Assembly (NCBI GenBank): GCA_043802925.1
Contig: JAZDKP010000285.1
Span: 1-64,000, forward strand
From: JAZDKP01 sp043802925
GTDB taxonomy: Bacteria; Fibrobacterota; OXYB2-FULL-49-7; JAEUSG01
Direction of reading: 5' to 3'
DNA: 64,000 nt
Positions 24,861-33,031 of this stretch are shown piece after piece. Within the stretch, counting starts at the first letter, position 1. Each line of letters starts with the position of its first letter. The notes below the pieces were generated by a model that was given only the letters and a program-made list of their open reading frames with translations, had not been told where the DNA came from and did not search any database. The position numbers and the translations under genes are program-made.

Positions 24861-27800
24861 CTGGTAAACGTCGAGGAAGACCTCAGCGGTGAGCCCCGCG
24901 CTCAAATTGCCCATTTTCAGCAGGTTGTTGGCCGAGCCCGCGATCTCGATTTCGATCTTGTTCTTTTCGTTCTGAACGCACTTGGTGATGTCGGCCACGG
25001 CTGGTTGCCAGGGCAGCACGGAGATGGCCGTGCCGTTGACGCGGATGTTCATGCTGGTCTCAAAGTTCTTGAAACGCAGGAACGCGCGTTTGAAATGATC
25101 GGGTTTTTCGAAAATCTGGTGATACATCATGCGGCCCGCGTAAAACGGATAACCCTGGCCGGTCCAGGAGCCGTACTTGAGGGTCTCGGCCTTCTGGGTG
25201 ACGAGCCAGCCCTTGTTGCCGCGCTTCATTTCAAAGTCGCCGAGGAACACGGCCGGGTATTGCAGCATGAGCGGGGCAAAGCACGCACCGTAGGTCTTGA
25301 GCGTGATGCGGTTGAATCCGCGCTTGACATAGGCCGATACGTCGGCGCCAAAGCCGCGAAGGCCGCCGTAGACCATGGGCTTGAGCATCTCGTTCTCAAC
25401 AAAGGGCCGCTCCCCGCGTCCAAAGTACTGCATGGGCTTGAGGGTGACCCCGTTGAACGAGACCTCGACCGGATAGACGCCGGAGTCCTGGCCGTTGATG
25501 GATTGATTGAGTACCTGGTTGAGGAAAAAGAAGCTCTTGGCGGGCACATAGTCAACGTTGAGGTAGCTCTCGTAGAATACGTTGAAGCCCGAGTTGACCT
25601 CGCGGTTGCTGTTTATTTTCATGGACCAGCTGGTGAGGGGCTGGGCGTTCAGGTCAAGGGGCTGGTACTCCCATTCGTCCTTGAGGATGATGCGGTAGAT
25701 GCGGCTGGAGTCTTCGACAGGCAGGGCGTTGGTGAACGGGGCCGGGATTTTAACGTCGGACAGCACCAGCAGCGCGGCCTCTTCGGGCGCAAAGTTGTAG
25801 ATGAAAGGCTTGACCGCGCCACTGTTGTCGGAACCGGAGAGCGAATAAAGCGCGGCCTTGTTGAGGTCGAGGTAGTAAAGATGGCCCTTGTCGTTGACCT
25901 TGACCTCCACCCGGGCGCTGTCGGTAAGCGACGTATTGAGGAGAAGGTAGTAGCGGCACTTTTTCTCGGACCAGGTGCGGCAGGTGATCCGTTTTTCGAT
26001 TTCAGAGTCGGAAAAGAGCTCCACCGGCCGGTCCATGGACGGCTGGCAGAGGGTGCGCAGGGTCTCGAGTTCCTCAATTTTAGTCAGCTTGATGATGCCG
26101 CCGGGCATCTGGGCCTGAAGCCGTTCGAGGTTCTTGAGCAGCTTGGGGTCGCGTTCGCCCTCAAGCGTTTCGTAAGGCATGATGCCAAAGAAAAGGACCT
26201 TGCCGCCCTTGCGAACGAACTTTTCGAGGAAGCCGATGAATTTTTTGGGCAGGGCCGTGGTTTCGGGAATGATGAGCATGCGGTAAACGCCCTTGATTTT
26301 TGCGCCAATTTTTAGCACCGCTTCGCCCTTGGGGTTGAGCACAAGCTGGTTCATGAGTTCTTCTGTCAGGAAGCTGAAACGGATGTTGTCCGCGGCCATC
26401 TGTTTGACCAGCGCGTCAAAATGGGTGCAGCGCTGGCGGTAGGTGGTGAGGTTGGCGGGGTTATAGCAGCCGTAGAAGGATTCGCCCGGAAAGAGCACCG
26501 CGATTTCGTCGGTAAGGACCTGCGGCTCAAGGACCTGGTGTTTGCGGCGGAGATAAGTCAGGAATTCGCCGTAATGGCCAAAGTCGCCCGATTCCGTAAA
26601 GCTGTTCTGGGGCGCGCGCAGACCGCTTTTAAAGCGGAGCGAATAGTAGTTTCCGTCGATGAAGCGGGCGGAGAGGCCGGCCAGGCTCAGCTGATCGGAC
26701 TCGTACTTGAGCTCCTTTAAGCTATGGCCGATGCCGTTGCGGTTGCGGCCCAGCACTGTGACCGCGTGGCCGTTGCCGTAGAAGCGTTTGAGGTCCGCAA
26801 AGAGCCGCGCAGAAGCGTAATTTTCAGAAGCAAAGGAAGCGCTGCCCGCAATTCCGTCGAGTGCGCATTTGGTAAGGACGGGCGTGTAGTCGAAGCGGAG
26901 CAGGGTTTCGCCGCTGAAAAGGTCGCCCGCGTTGAGCAGGAAAAAAGTCTCGAGCTTGTTTTTGACGCCAAAGTCCTGGACGGGCTTGATGAAATTATTG
27001 GTGAGAAGCCGGAGCAGTGTCTTGTAGTAAGTGCGCCGGATTTCGCCGTTTTTACGCGAGTAGTTATCGACAAAGAGCGCGAGAACCAGCGTCATAAGAT
27101 CCGTATTGCAGAGAGACTTGAGGTTCTTGACAACCGACTCGGCCCAGGGGATGCCCCGGATTCCGGTGTCGGGCGCCACGTTGGGAAGCTCGATGAGCAG
27201 GCCGTTCAGGACGCCGGCCACCTCCTTGGGCTGCGTGCGCCGGAGGTCCATGAACGCCGCGTCAATGTAGGCCCTGGTGATTTCGATGTCGAAGCAGTTG
27301 ATGGCGTAGCCGCCGATGGGCTTTTTATTATGAACGGTACGGAACACGAAGATTCGCCAGTCGCCGGCGGGCATGTTCCATTGCAGTTCACGTCCTTTGA
27401 GTTGTAACGTAATGTTTTTTGCCGAGGTGAAATCAAGGAGCTTTTCCTTGAGCTTCATGGCAAAGATATAAACGATGTCGTCGTCGGCAAAGGTGTGCTG
27501 TATTTTTTTGGGGCCTTTGGTCTTGATGACCTCGGCGAGTGAAAGATACTGGAGCCGGAAATCGGGGAGCGCGGCCGTGAGCTCGGAGTGTACGCCCGGA
27601 TGCGCGTACTGCAGGTCGTCGGCAAACACCACGGTCATGTTGCGCTTTTTGGCCTGGGCCAGGATGTGCCAGAGCATGGCCTTGAAGTCCGCGGACAGGT
27701 AGTCGGGAATGACGCCGTGTTCGGCCTTGACTGCAAAACGGGTGACGCCCTGTTCGGCCATTTTCTGGATTTGAGAAGTTAAAACATCTTTTTCAAGCTT

Positions 27801-27887
27801 ATCGTTCAGGAGCCAGATTGGGATGGGAATCGTTGCCTTTACATTTGAAGACCCCATCTCTTTTAACATTCTTCTGATATTTGACAT
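24858..27887 (-). CDS. GH106-like (alpha-L-rhamnosidase family-like) large protein, possibly inactive
   Basis: A 1009-residue protein without a signal peptide or membrane helix. The N-terminus (WLLNDKLEKDVLTSQIQKM, GVTRFAVKAEHGV, MPAGDWRIFVF) matches the barrel of GH106-like glycoside hydrolases. A glutamine-amidotransferase-like region sits near 460-600. The C-terminus has beta-sandwich sequence (LQYPAVFLGDFEMKRG, RVNGTAISVLPWQP) typical of these enzymes. Where relatives have an acidic FTDEP-type motif this protein reads LLIELPNVAPD (230-240), and the GH..EE segment reads FFLLNAGDL, so catalysis is doubtful (judged from memory). It is a lone gene with its own promoter, no sugar operon, and a GGAG before ATG 27887. 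Confidence 0.75.
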   Translation of the reverse strand: MSNIRRMLKEMGSSNVKATIPIPIWLLNDKLEKDVLTSQIQKMAEQGVTRFAVKAEHGVIPDYLSADFKAMLWHILAQAKKRNMTVVFADDLQYAHPGVHSELTAALPDFRLQYLSLAEVIKTKGPKKIQHTFADDDIVYIFAMKLKEKLLDFTSAKNITLQLKGRELQWNMPAGDWRIFVFRTVHNKKPIGGYAINCFDIEITRAYIDAAFMDLRRTQPKEVAGVLNGLLIELPNVAPDTGIRGIPWAESVVKNLKSLCNTDLMTLVLALFVDNYSRKNGEIRRTYYKTLLRLLTNNFIKPVQDFGVKNKLETFFLLNAGDLFSGETLLRFDYTPVLTKCALDGIAGSASFASENYASARLFADLKRFYGNGHAVTVLGRNRNGIGHSLKELKYESDQLSLAGLSARFIDGNYYSLRFKSGLRAPQNSFTESGDFGHYGEFLTYLRRKHQVLEPQVLTDEIAVLFPGESFYGCYNPANLTTYRQRCTHFDALVKQMAADNIRFSFLTEELMNQLVLNPKGEAVLKIGAKIKGVYRMLIIPETTALPKKFIGFLEKFVRKGGKVLFFGIMPYETLEGERDPKLLKNLERLQAQMPGGIIKLTKIEELETLRTLCQPSMDRPVELFSDSEIEKRITCRTWSEKKCRYYLLLNTSLTDSARVEVKVNDKGHLYYLDLNKAALYSLSGSDNSGAVKPFIYNFAPEEAALLVLSDVKIPAPFTNALPVEDSSRIYRIILKDEWEYQPLDLNAQPLTSWSMKINSNREVNSGFNVFYESYLNVDYVPAKSFFFLNQVLNQSINGQDSGVYPVEVSFNGVTLKPMQYFGRGERPFVENEMLKPMVYGGLRGFGADVSAYVKRGFNRITLKTYGACFAPLMLQYPAVFLGDFEMKRGNKGWLVTQKAETLKYGSWTGQGYPFYAGRMMYHQIFEKPDHFKRAFLRFKNFETSMNIRVNGTAISVLPWQPAVADITKCVQNEKNKIEIEIAGSANNLLKMGNLSAGLTAEVFLDVYQ

Positions 27888-27926
27888 TTTAGCTCCATTT
27901 TAAAGAAATAAAAAACTGAAGAATGA

Positions 27927-27956
27927 AATATAACTTAAACTGTCTATTAAAGTCAA
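27927..27956 (-). promoter_or_regulatory. Predicted promoter of the GH106-like gene
   Basis: On the minus strand TTGACT (27956-27951) and TATATT (27932-27927) are 18 nt apart, about 40 nt before ATG 27887. Confidence 0.45.
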
Positions 27957-28351
27957 GTTATTTCATTGAATTAGCTTGAGATAGAATTAGCTTTATCGCT
28001 TAACGATGTGTTTCGAAAAATTGATACTGTTAAGCAAACTTCGACACAAACAACATACTATAAATATTATACATCAGCATATATATCAACGTATTAAAGG
28101 CATATCCATGAGCGTCTATAAGTAATTCTTTATCAAACCGTGATGCACAGGATTTATTTCATCCTTTAGCTGCCATTCCATAAACATTGTAAACTTGCTT
28201 TCAGCGGCCAGGACGGCCGCCACTCTTGTTTTGCGCTCATTTTTTCTGCAAACTTTTCCGTTTTTCCAGGTCCAACTTATCATCCATGTCCGAAATCACC
28301 CCGCTCAATTCAAGGCGGGATTGTGATTCGGTAGGGATTGTTACCCCATAA

Positions 28352-28394
28352 AACAAGAGGCAGGTTTCATTTCGAGAGAAACCGGCTTCTTGTT
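28352..28394. other. Long imperfect hairpin
   Basis: AACAAGAGGCAGGTTTC (28352-28368) pairs with GAAACCGGCTTCTTGTT (28378-28394) with one wobble and one mismatch around a 9-nt loop. It could be a terminator for an upstream transcript. The T run after it is weak. Confidence 0.5.
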
Positions 28395-28442
28395 TCTCTA
28401 TTCAGCCATCGCAATCGTGTACGAAACAACCCACGGCCCGTC

Positions 28443-28472
28443 TTGTCTTTCCCAAAATAAAACACCTATATT
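28443..28472 (+). promoter_or_regulatory. Predicted promoter of the radical SAM gene
   Basis: TTGTCT (28443-28448) and TATATT (28467-28472) are 18 nt apart. Transcription would start near 28480, about 23 nt before the gene. Confidence 0.4.
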
Positions 28473-28502
28473 CCTAAAAACCATGAAGCCCGAGCCAACC
28501 CC

Positions 28503-30023
28503 ATGATTTCAGGACACAAACCCGCGCCCAGGGTCCTTCTGATCAATCCTCCGTTTGTCATGCCCGTGGCGGCCAAAACACCCTATCCCCCGCTCGGGCT
28601 CGCCTATCTCGCGGCTTGCCTGGAACGCGACGGCTGTACCGTGGCCGTGCTCGACGCCTATGTCGAGGGCGCGGACCACGTCGCACAGTACAACGGGCAA
28701 TGCGTGGTGGGCCTTCAGGACGCTGAGCTCGCAACGCGGATAAGTGAGTTCCGGCCTGATATCGTTGGTCTTTCCTATAACTTCACCCATTTTCACGACC
28801 CCCGGTTCGACACGGCCCGCGTTGCAAAGGAAGCGGCTCCAAAGGCCCTCGTTGTCTGCGGCGGCCACCATGTGACCATGGACTGGGCCCGTGCCATAGA
28901 AAACCCGTTTGTGGACATGGTGGTCCTGGGCGAAGGCGAGGAGACCCTGGTTGAAATCGCGCAACGGTGGAATGAAGGAAAGGAACGGACGGACATTCCG
29001 GGCACAATTGCAAAACGCAATGGCGCGATGACGGACAACGGGTTCAGGCCCCCGGTCGCGGACATCGACAAACTCCCGCTTCCCGCTTATCACCTTCTGC
29101 GCATGGACCTGTACCTCACGGACCAGCGGAAGAATCTTTTTCCCTTTGCAATGCGCGAACCCATCGGCTTTTTGATTGCAAGCCGCGGCTGTCCTTACCA
29201 TTGCATTTTCTGCAGCACCTCCAAAGTGTTCAAGAAATTCCGGGCGCGCAATCCGGAACGGGTCGTGGAGGAAATCACCCTGCTCATGACCCAATACGGC
29301 GTCCGGGAAATCGCGTTTCAGGACGACTGCTTTCTCGGAAACCTGGGCGCCGTGGAACGGCTCTGCCGTATCCTGGTGGAAAAAAAGCTCCGCATCAAAT
29401 GGACCGTACCGCCCGGGCTGCCGGTCTGGCGCGTCAAGCCCGAACTGCTGCGCCTGATGCGCGACGCGGGCTTTTACCGCGCCTGCTTTCCCATTGAGAC
29501 CGGATGCCCGGAGACGCTGCGTTTTATCCGCAAGCCCGTGGACCTTGACGGAGCGCTCGCGACCGTGGCCCAGGCCAACCGGCTCGGGCTTTGGACCTAC
29601 GGCAACCTGGTCCTCGGCTTTCCGGACGAGACCCCGGCACAAGTGGAAGAATCCGTACGGTACTTCATGCGTTCAGGTCTGGACATGCTGAGCGTATACA
29701 TCTGCCAGCCCCATGCCGGAAGCGAGTTGTACACCGAATACCTCCGGCTCGGCCTGCTGAAGGAGGGACCCCGTGCCGGAAGCAATATTTTCGAGACCCG
29801 CTATGACACCCGCCATTTTACGGCCGCGGAATTGAACCGGCTGCGCGGGCGGGTGCTGTCGGACTTCATGCGGATGCGCATCCGCTCGCTGTTCACATGG
29901 CATGGCCTGCGCGCGCATCTACTGAACAAGATCCGTTCGTTTGAGGACTTCCGGTACCTGCTTCATATCGCCCGGCATGTAATTGTGCAGAGCATCCGGC
30001 GGAAGGCCCTGCGGTATTTTTAG
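28503..30023 (+). CDS. B12-binding radical SAM protein
   Basis: A 506-residue enzyme. The N-terminal cobalamin-binding domain (about 10-150) begins VLLINPPFV and has GLSYNFTH and CGGHHVTMDW, then the VVLGEGEETLVEI linker. The radical SAM core has SRGCPYHCIFCST, with the C-x3-C-x2-C site for the 4Fe-4S cluster, near residues 225-235. The C-terminal 80 residues are basic. Such enzymes methylate or rearrange unactivated carbons, often in lipid, hopanoid or natural-product pathways; no substrate can be named. ATG 28503 lacks a clear Shine-Dalgarno. A seven-codon frame (28483-28506) ends by overlapping the start. Confidence 0.9.
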   Translation: MISGHKPAPRVLLINPPFVMPVAAKTPYPPLGLAYLAACLERDGCTVAVLDAYVEGADHVAQYNGQCVVGLQDAELATRISEFRPDIVGLSYNFTHFHDPRFDTARVAKEAAPKALVVCGGHHVTMDWARAIENPFVDMVVLGEGEETLVEIAQRWNEGKERTDIPGTIAKRNGAMTDNGFRPPVADIDKLPLPAYHLLRMDLYLTDQRKNLFPFAMREPIGFLIASRGCPYHCIFCSTSKVFKKFRARNPERVVEEITLLMTQYGVREIAFQDDCFLGNLGAVERLCRILVEKKLRIKWTVPPGLPVWRVKPELLRLMRDAGFYRACFPIETGCPETLRFIRKPVDLDGALATVAQANRLGLWTYGNLVLGFPDETPAQVEESVRYFMRSGLDMLSVYICQPHAGSELYTEYLRLGLLKEGPRAGSNIFETRYDTRHFTAAELNRLRGRVLSDFMRMRIRSLFTWHGLRAHLLNKIRSFEDFRYLLHIARHVIVQSIRRKALRYF

Positions 30024-30059
30024 ATTTGCCTGGAACGATAGGTTTCTAAAATCAGGCGC

Positions 30060-30088
30060 TTGCATATTATATCCAACAATATTATATT
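30060..30088 (+). promoter_or_regulatory. Predicted promoter giving a near-leaderless mRNA
   Basis: TTGCAT (30060-30065) and TATATT (30083-30088) are 17 nt apart. The -10 ends only 12 nt before ATG 30101, so the leader would be about 6 nt with no Shine-Dalgarno. Confidence 0.45.
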
Positions 30089-30102
30089 TAAGAATATAAT
30101 AT
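30079..30102. promoter_or_regulatory. Perfect inverted repeat over -10 and start codon
   Basis: ATATTATATT (30079-30088) and AATATAATAT (30093-30102) are exact inverted copies separated by TAAG. The right arm includes the first two bases of the start codon, so it could act as an operator or an RNA hairpin. Confidence 0.5.
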
Positions 30103-31516
30103 GAAATTCCTAAACCGTTCCGAAGAACTAACCCGTCTCAACACTCTTGCCAAACGTAACGACGGCGGGCTCGCTGTAATCTGGGGCCGCCGCCGAGCCG
30201 GAAAAACCCGGCTGCTGACCGAATGGGTTGACCGTCACGGAGGCTGCTATCTGGTTGCGGATCGTTCCGCTCCGGATATCCAACGCCAATATCTTGCCGA
30301 GGAACTCTCAACCCGGCTGCCCGGCTTTAACGAAGTGGTTTATCCAACCTGGGCGGCTTTCCTGAACCGCCTGGCCGCGGATGCCGCACAGAAAGGTTTT
30401 AAAGGCCCTGTCGTTTTGGATGAACTGCCCTATTTGGTGGAGCATAGTCCGGAACTTCCCAGCGTGCTGCAGCGATTTGTGGATCACGATGCAAAGAAAG
30501 CGGGGTTGATACTCGCCATCGCAGGTTCGAGCCAGCGAATGATGCAGGGTATTGTTCTCAACCGTACGGCTCCGTTGTTCGGCAGGGCCGGTGAAAACCT
30601 AAAAATCAGACCCCTGAAAGCGGGTTATCTCCTGGATACGCTGGCCAAAAATCCCGTGGACGCAGTCGAATGGTATGCGTTGTTCGGCGGCATCCCTTAT
30701 TATTGGGAGCTGGCACTGGCATCCGGGATGGAAAACACCGTCCAAGTGGCCGACAGGCTTGTGCTTTCACCTCTGGGTGTATTGCATTCGGAACCCGAAA
30801 GGCTTCTTTCGGAAGAAATGCCATCGGCTTCTTTTGCGCGACCGGTGCTGGACGCCATCGGGATGGGCGCCCACAGGGTTTCGGAAATAGCCGGCCGTAT
30901 CGGTGTGCCGGCCACGGCTCTGGCGCCGTCCCTGACCCGTCTCATGGATATGGATCTATGCGTCAGGGAAGTGCCGTTCGGCGAATCCGAAAAAAGCGGA
31001 AAAAAGTCCCAATACAGGCTCATCGATCCGTTTCTGCGTTTCTGGTTCAAAGTTGTCGGGCCGCACCGTTCGCTTCTGTCGCATGCGCCGGCCCGGGTCC
31101 GGATTGAACTTTTCAAAAAGACGGCACCAGCGCTTTGCGCTGAATCATGGGAGGAATTATGCCGTGACGCGGTTCCATCCCTGGAAAAAGGATCGCCGGT
31201 TTCGGGGTTCGGCCCCGCGTTAAGATATTGGACTCCAAACGGACCGGAATGGGATATCGTGGCTGCTTCGCAAGACGGTTCAACATTGCTTCTGGGTGAA
31301 GCGAAATGGAGCAAAAAGCCTTTCACACCCAATGAGATAATTAGAACCCTGAATGAATTGAAGGCAAAAGGTATTCCCAATAAATTACAGGGCCGGTATA
31401 ATAAAGCAATCTATTGTGTTTTTGTTCCTGTGTTTGACAAAACATTGAAAACACAGCGCGATTGTGCCGTCATTAACGCTAAAACAGTCCTGGATTCGCT
31501 CCGAACCGCAGATTAA
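30101..31516 (+). CDS. AAA-type ATPase with C-terminal DUF234 (PD-(D/E)XK-like) domain
   Basis: A 471-residue protein of the archaeal-ATPase/DUF234 family. It begins FLNRSEELTRL, has the P-loop GRRRAGKT (29-36), VVLDELPYLVEHSPEL as Walker B, and AGSSQRMM as sensor I. A winged-helix segment (about 255-305) leads to the DUF234 domain with EWDIVAASQDG and LLLGEAKWS. D385, E400 and K402 fit the D...E-x-K nuclease pattern. Biological roles of the family are poorly known; transfer between bacteria and archaea is common. The gene has a near-leaderless promoter and lower GC than the neighbours. Confidence 0.88.
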   Translation: MKFLNRSEELTRLNTLAKRNDGGLAVIWGRRRAGKTRLLTEWVDRHGGCYLVADRSAPDIQRQYLAEELSTRLPGFNEVVYPTWAAFLNRLAADAAQKGFKGPVVLDELPYLVEHSPELPSVLQRFVDHDAKKAGLILAIAGSSQRMMQGIVLNRTAPLFGRAGENLKIRPLKAGYLLDTLAKNPVDAVEWYALFGGIPYYWELALASGMENTVQVADRLVLSPLGVLHSEPERLLSEEMPSASFARPVLDAIGMGAHRVSEIAGRIGVPATALAPSLTRLMDMDLCVREVPFGESEKSGKKSQYRLIDPFLRFWFKVVGPHRSLLSHAPARVRIELFKKTAPALCAESWEELCRDAVPSLEKGSPVSGFGPALRYWTPNGPEWDIVAASQDGSTLLLGEAKWSKKPFTPNEIIRTLNELKAKGIPNKLQGRYNKAIYCVFVPVFDKTLKTQRDCAVINAKTVLDSLRTAD

Positions 31517-31528
31517 AGGATATCCCTC

Positions 31529-32107
31529 TTGAACCGGCGCGCATTGATACGGAAAATTATCACAGGGGAAGTGCTGGACGTGGGCTGCGCCTACGGGCAA
31601 CTGCACGCCTATATCCGGTCCATGCACAAGGCCGGGCGGGTGCATGGACTTGACATCGCACCGTCACCCTGGCCGGACACCGTGATCGGTGACGCCTGCG
31701 CACTCGATACGCGCTTTGCGGCCGGCACGTTCGACACCGTCATCGCGGGCGAAATCATTGAGCATCTGCCCGACCCGCCGCGCTTTCTCCGCGCCTGTTG
31801 GGCCGTGCTCAAACCGGGCGGGCGGTTACTTGTCACCACGCCCAACCTGGACTCCTGGGGCCTCGCGGTCTGCTCGCACGGCCGTCACAGCGAACATATT
31901 TCACTGATGACCACGCAAACGCTGCGCGAGAGAGTGGAACAGGCGGGGTTTAAAATCCTGGAGCTTTATGTGACCTGGTACCGTCCCGAAAGCACGCCCG
32001 GAACCAAGTGGTACCTTAAACCGTTGTTTCCCGTGCGCGCACTGCTAAACGCGCTTTTACCAAAACGCTGGCATGAACAAACCGTGCTGCTGGCGGAAAA
32101 AACCTGA
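31529..32107 (+). CDS. Class I SAM-dependent methyltransferase (UbiG-like fold)
   Basis: A 192-residue methyltransferase. Motif I is VLDVGCAYGQLHAYI, followed by GLDIAPSP, DTVIAGEIIEHLPDPPRFL and the post-motif LKPGGRLLVTTPN. The start is TTG 31529, chosen because AAAGGA (31515-31520) sits 8 nt upstream; no ATG gives a better start. It lies 12 nt after the ATPase gene. Close sequences are often in glycan or lipid modification clusters; the substrate is unknown. It converges with the next gene, leaving 3 nt between stop codons and no terminator that I can see. Confidence 0.83.
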   Translation: MNRRALIRKIITGEVLDVGCAYGQLHAYIRSMHKAGRVHGLDIAPSPWPDTVIGDACALDTRFAAGTFDTVIAGEIIEHLPDPPRFLRACWAVLKPGGRLLVTTPNLDSWGLAVCSHGRHSEHISLMTTQTLRERVEQAGFKILELYVTWYRPESTPGTKWYLKPLFPVRALLNALLPKRWHEQTVLLAEKT

Positions 32108-32110
32108 AAA

Positions 32111-33031
32111 CTACTTTTCGATGCGCACGATGTCGCCGAGGCGGATGTTGCCCTCTTTTTTGACCACCGTGGCACGGGAGAAATGGCCGGCCTCCACAAA
32201 CCCCACGCGGATTTGCCCCACGTAGCGCTCGGACAGGCCGAGGAATTCATGCGTATCGGGGTCCCGGATGGAATCCCCCTTTGTGAAGACCTTAAAGACA
32301 TCCCCCGGTTCCACGTTGTCGGAGGAGCCGGCGTTGATGTAGATGTCCGTGGCCGTGACCTCCACGACCTTGGCGTTCCGGATAAGCTTTTTGTCCTCGC
32401 CCTTGCGGGCCACGGTTTCGGGGAGCTTTAAAAGGAGCCCCTGGAACTTTTCCAGCACCTCCTTCATCATGGCCCCCGCAATGGTCCGGTCAAAGGCCTC
32501 GGAGCCGAACCGCGCGAAGTTGAGGCTGTCAAACAGCGCCTCGTCCTTGGAGATCCGGCCCAGGTTTACCGACGTGTTGGTCTCGCGTTTGCGCGAATCA
32601 AACTCCTCGCTGTAAATCGTTTCATTGGCCCGGGCGCTGAACACGCGCACTTTGAGTCGTATCTCGGCGGAAAAGCTTTTGATGCCCCCGTACTTGCCCT
32701 CGCCCAGAATGCGCTTCATGGCATGGAACTCCATGATGCGGGCGTCAACAAGGAAGTCCGCGCCAAACGCCTTGGCAATCTGACGCTTCTGTGTTGGCGA
32801 ATTGACAAAGCGCGGCAAACCACTCGCCTTCAGGTAATCGTCCAGGGAGTCCGCGGGGATCATGTGATAGGTCTGCCCCAGTCCCTTTTCGAGATAGCGC
32901 GGAATTTCGAGGCCCAGGTTCCAGCGGCCCTTGTACTTGCTTTCGTTAAGGAAGGGCAGGATGCCGATGCGCGCGGCAGACAAAGGGCCGGCGAGGCAAA
33001 GCCATGCGGCTAAAAGAAGGAAGCGTTTCAT
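32111..33031 (-). CDS. Exported CsgG/FlgT-like protein
   Basis: A 306-residue exported protein. A signal peptide (MKRFLLLAAWLCLAGPLSA) precedes a CsgG-like domain with RIGILPFLNESKYKGRW and RQIAKAFGADFLVDARI. The C-terminus (about 215-306) contains VVEVTATDIYINAGSSDN, VEPGDVFKVFTKG and RVGFVEAGHFSRATVV, a pattern seen in FlgT C-terminal domains. No lipobox cysteine is present at the cleavage site. CsgG-type proteins form outer-membrane pores or scaffold lipoproteins; the exact role is unknown. Its ATG directly follows the argH stop codon (TAAATG). Confidence 0.8.
   Translation of the reverse strand: MKRFLLLAAWLCLAGPLSAARIGILPFLNESKYKGRWNLGLEIPRYLEKGLGQTYHMIPADSLDDYLKASGLPRFVNSPTQKRQIAKAFGADFLVDARIMEFHAMKRILGEGKYGGIKSFSAEIRLKVRVFSARANETIYSEEFDSRKRETNTSVNLGRISKDEALFDSLNFARFGSEAFDRTIAGAMMKEVLEKFQGLLLKLPETVARKGEDKKLIRNAKVVEVTATDIYINAGSSDNVEPGDVFKVFTKGDSIRDPDTHEFLGLSERYVGQIRVGFVEAGHFSRATVVKKEGNIRLGDIVRIEK

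Larger units (their letters stand above)
27888..28502. other. 615-nt intergenic region between divergent genes
   Basis: AT-rich on the left, with the minus-strand promoter at 27927-27956. The middle (about 28000-28330) has no coding frame I trust. A long imperfect hairpin sits at 28352-28394 and a plus-strand promoter at 28443-28472. An unrecognised small RNA in the middle is possible. Confidence 0.5.

Noticed and set aside
24855..26315. 486-codon plus-strand open frame over the GH106-like gene
   Set aside because: Antisense shadow; residues are the low-complexity pattern expected opposite GC-rich coding DNA.
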